From an uncultured Bacteroidales bacterium (GTDB taxonomy: Bacteria; Bacteroidota; Bacteroidia; Bacteroidales; Bacteroidaceae), in the NCBI GenBank assembly GCA_902783615.1, contig CACZRQ010000248.1, positions 1-14,499 of the forward strand: DNA of 14,499 nucleotides, read 5' to 3'. The translations under genes and the position numbers were made by a program. Position 1 is the first letter of the stretch. The number at the start of each line of letters is the position of its first letter. The notes beneath the pieces were generated by a model, which worked only from the letters and a program-made list of their open reading frames with translations, did no database searches and was not told where the DNA came from. This document shows, in pieces, positions 14,213-14,499 of this stretch.

Positions 14213-14257
14213 ATGGCCAAATTTATGTGCAGTGACAGGTACATGCGAATGTGCTGA
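14213..14257 (+). CDS. Possible 14-residue leader peptide (uORF) before the SusC-like gene
   Basis: ATG to TGA encodes MAKFMCSDRYMRMC inside the leader of the SusC-like transcript. A purine-rich AAGAAG lies 5 nt before the ATG. The last codons and the stop lie within hairpin 2, so a ribosome on this frame would open that hairpin. Four Met and two Cys in 14 residues are unusual. It could equally be a chance frame; only conservation of the peptide in related leaders would settle it. Confidence 0.3.
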   Translation: MAKFMCSDRYMRMC

Positions 14258-14262
14258 CTCAC
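14232..14262 (+). promoter_or_regulatory. Leader hairpin 2 of the SusC-like transcript (GNRA loop)
   Basis: Three helical steps stack into one hairpin: GTGA/TCAC, CAG/CTG and TACAT/ATGTG (one U-G), with a bulged G, a bulged AC and a GCGA tetraloop of the stable GNRA class. The TCAC arm (14259-14262) can instead pair with a GTGA at 14271-14274, giving a possible alternative fold. The stop codon of the putative uORF is inside the stem. Confidence 0.5.
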
Positions 14263-14328
14263 CACAAGAAGTGAAGAAATTAAAATTATTATAGGAAAAG
14301 TTTTACATTAACTTAAATTTTTTTTATT

Positions 14329-14499
14329 ATGAATGACATTAAATTTTGGAAAAGGACCTTCCTTTGTGGAGCTTCCCTGCTCCTGATCGCCGCAAGCCCT
14401 GCATTGGCTTCAGGCGTGGACGCAATGTCAACTGAAGGTGTAGCTGCTGTCCAGCAGAATGGACGCACAGTTACAGTGACAGTTAACGATGCAGCGGGT
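14329..14499 (+). CDS. SusC/RagA-like TonB-dependent receptor, N-terminal fragment
   Basis: The first 57 codons of a gene that runs off the window. Residues 1-27 form a signal peptide (K-F-W-K-R basic start, hydrophobic core L-L-L-I-A-A, ending P-A-L-A). Then comes a short linker and Q-N-G-R-T-V-T-V-T-V-N-D-A-A-G, which reads like the first strand of the carboxypeptidase-regulatory-like domain that opens SusC proteins (usual form G-x-V-T-D-x-x-G-x-P). SusC proteins import glycans or other large nutrients across the outer membrane with a SusD lipoprotein. Identification rests on this short stretch, the long leader and the organism type; another exported protein with the same N-terminal domain is possible. 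Confidence 0.6.
   Translation, partial: MNDIKFWKRTFLCGASLLLIAASPALASGVDAMSTEGVAAVQQNGRTVTVTVNDAAG

Noticed and set aside
14298..14325. AAGTT/AACTT hairpin followed by T8 just before the SusC-like ATG as an attenuator terminator
   Set aside because: The stem is only 5 bp and AT-rich, too weak to support a terminator call.
14139..14328. A known metabolite riboswitch (cobalamin, TPP, SAM) in the SusC leader
   Set aside because: I could not find the conserved core boxes of these classes, and the region is short for a cobalamin switch. A covariance-model scan would be decisive.

Overview
The window looks like chromosomal DNA from a member of the Bacteroidales, most plausibly Prevotellaceae (Prevotella/Segatella-like). 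The reasons are repeated promoters of the Bacteroidetes form TTTG-N19/20-TAnnTTTG instead of -35/-10 boxes, the near absence of Shine-Dalgarno sites, a gene start resembling a SusC/RagA receptor at the right edge, and protein sequences of Bacteroidetes character. The genus is an inference; no 16S or other marker is present.

Left part (1-4623). On the minus strand lie the first codons of an unidentified gene, a VTC-type polyphosphate polymerase-domain protein, and an O6-alkylguanine-DNA alkyltransferase (ogt). Diverging from ogt on the plus strand are a secreted LpqC/PHB-depolymerase-like esterase, a DMT/EamA transporter with an almost leaderless promoter, and a secreted two-domain CE1 (feruloyl/acetyl-xylan type) esterase. 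The two esterases fit a plant-polysaccharide-degrading lifestyle.

Middle part (4640-10237). Six minus-strand genes form one tightly packed unit: a YdiB-like shikimate/quinate dehydrogenase, the TRAP transporter dctQ-dctM-dctP (ATGA or 13-bp overlaps between the first four genes), a BASS-family Na+ symporter and an APH-fold kinase. It ends at a 16-bp perfect inverted repeat plus T7 terminator. My reading is an uptake-and-oxidation (or salvage) module for quinate/shikimate or a similar hydroxy-carboxylate. Upstream, two identical tRNA-Val(UAC) genes share a clear promoter. An intrinsic terminator separates them from the dehydrogenase, which has no visible promoter of its own.

Right part (10500-14499). 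A full-length carB of the eukaryote-like (CAD/CPA2) type stands alone without carA. It is followed downstream by a 7-bp microsatellite and a hairpin. Upstream of carB is a 410-bp divergent intergenic region. It holds the carB promoter and, facing the other way, a promoter with a long structured leader in front of the truncated SusC-like gene. That leader contains a stem-loop, a possible 14-codon upstream ORF (MAKFMCSDRYMRMC) and a GNRA-capped hairpin that overlaps the end of that ORF. This leader and the dehydrogenase-TRAP operon are the two most interesting parts of the window. No CRISPR array, insertion sequence, phage gene or replication origin was seen.
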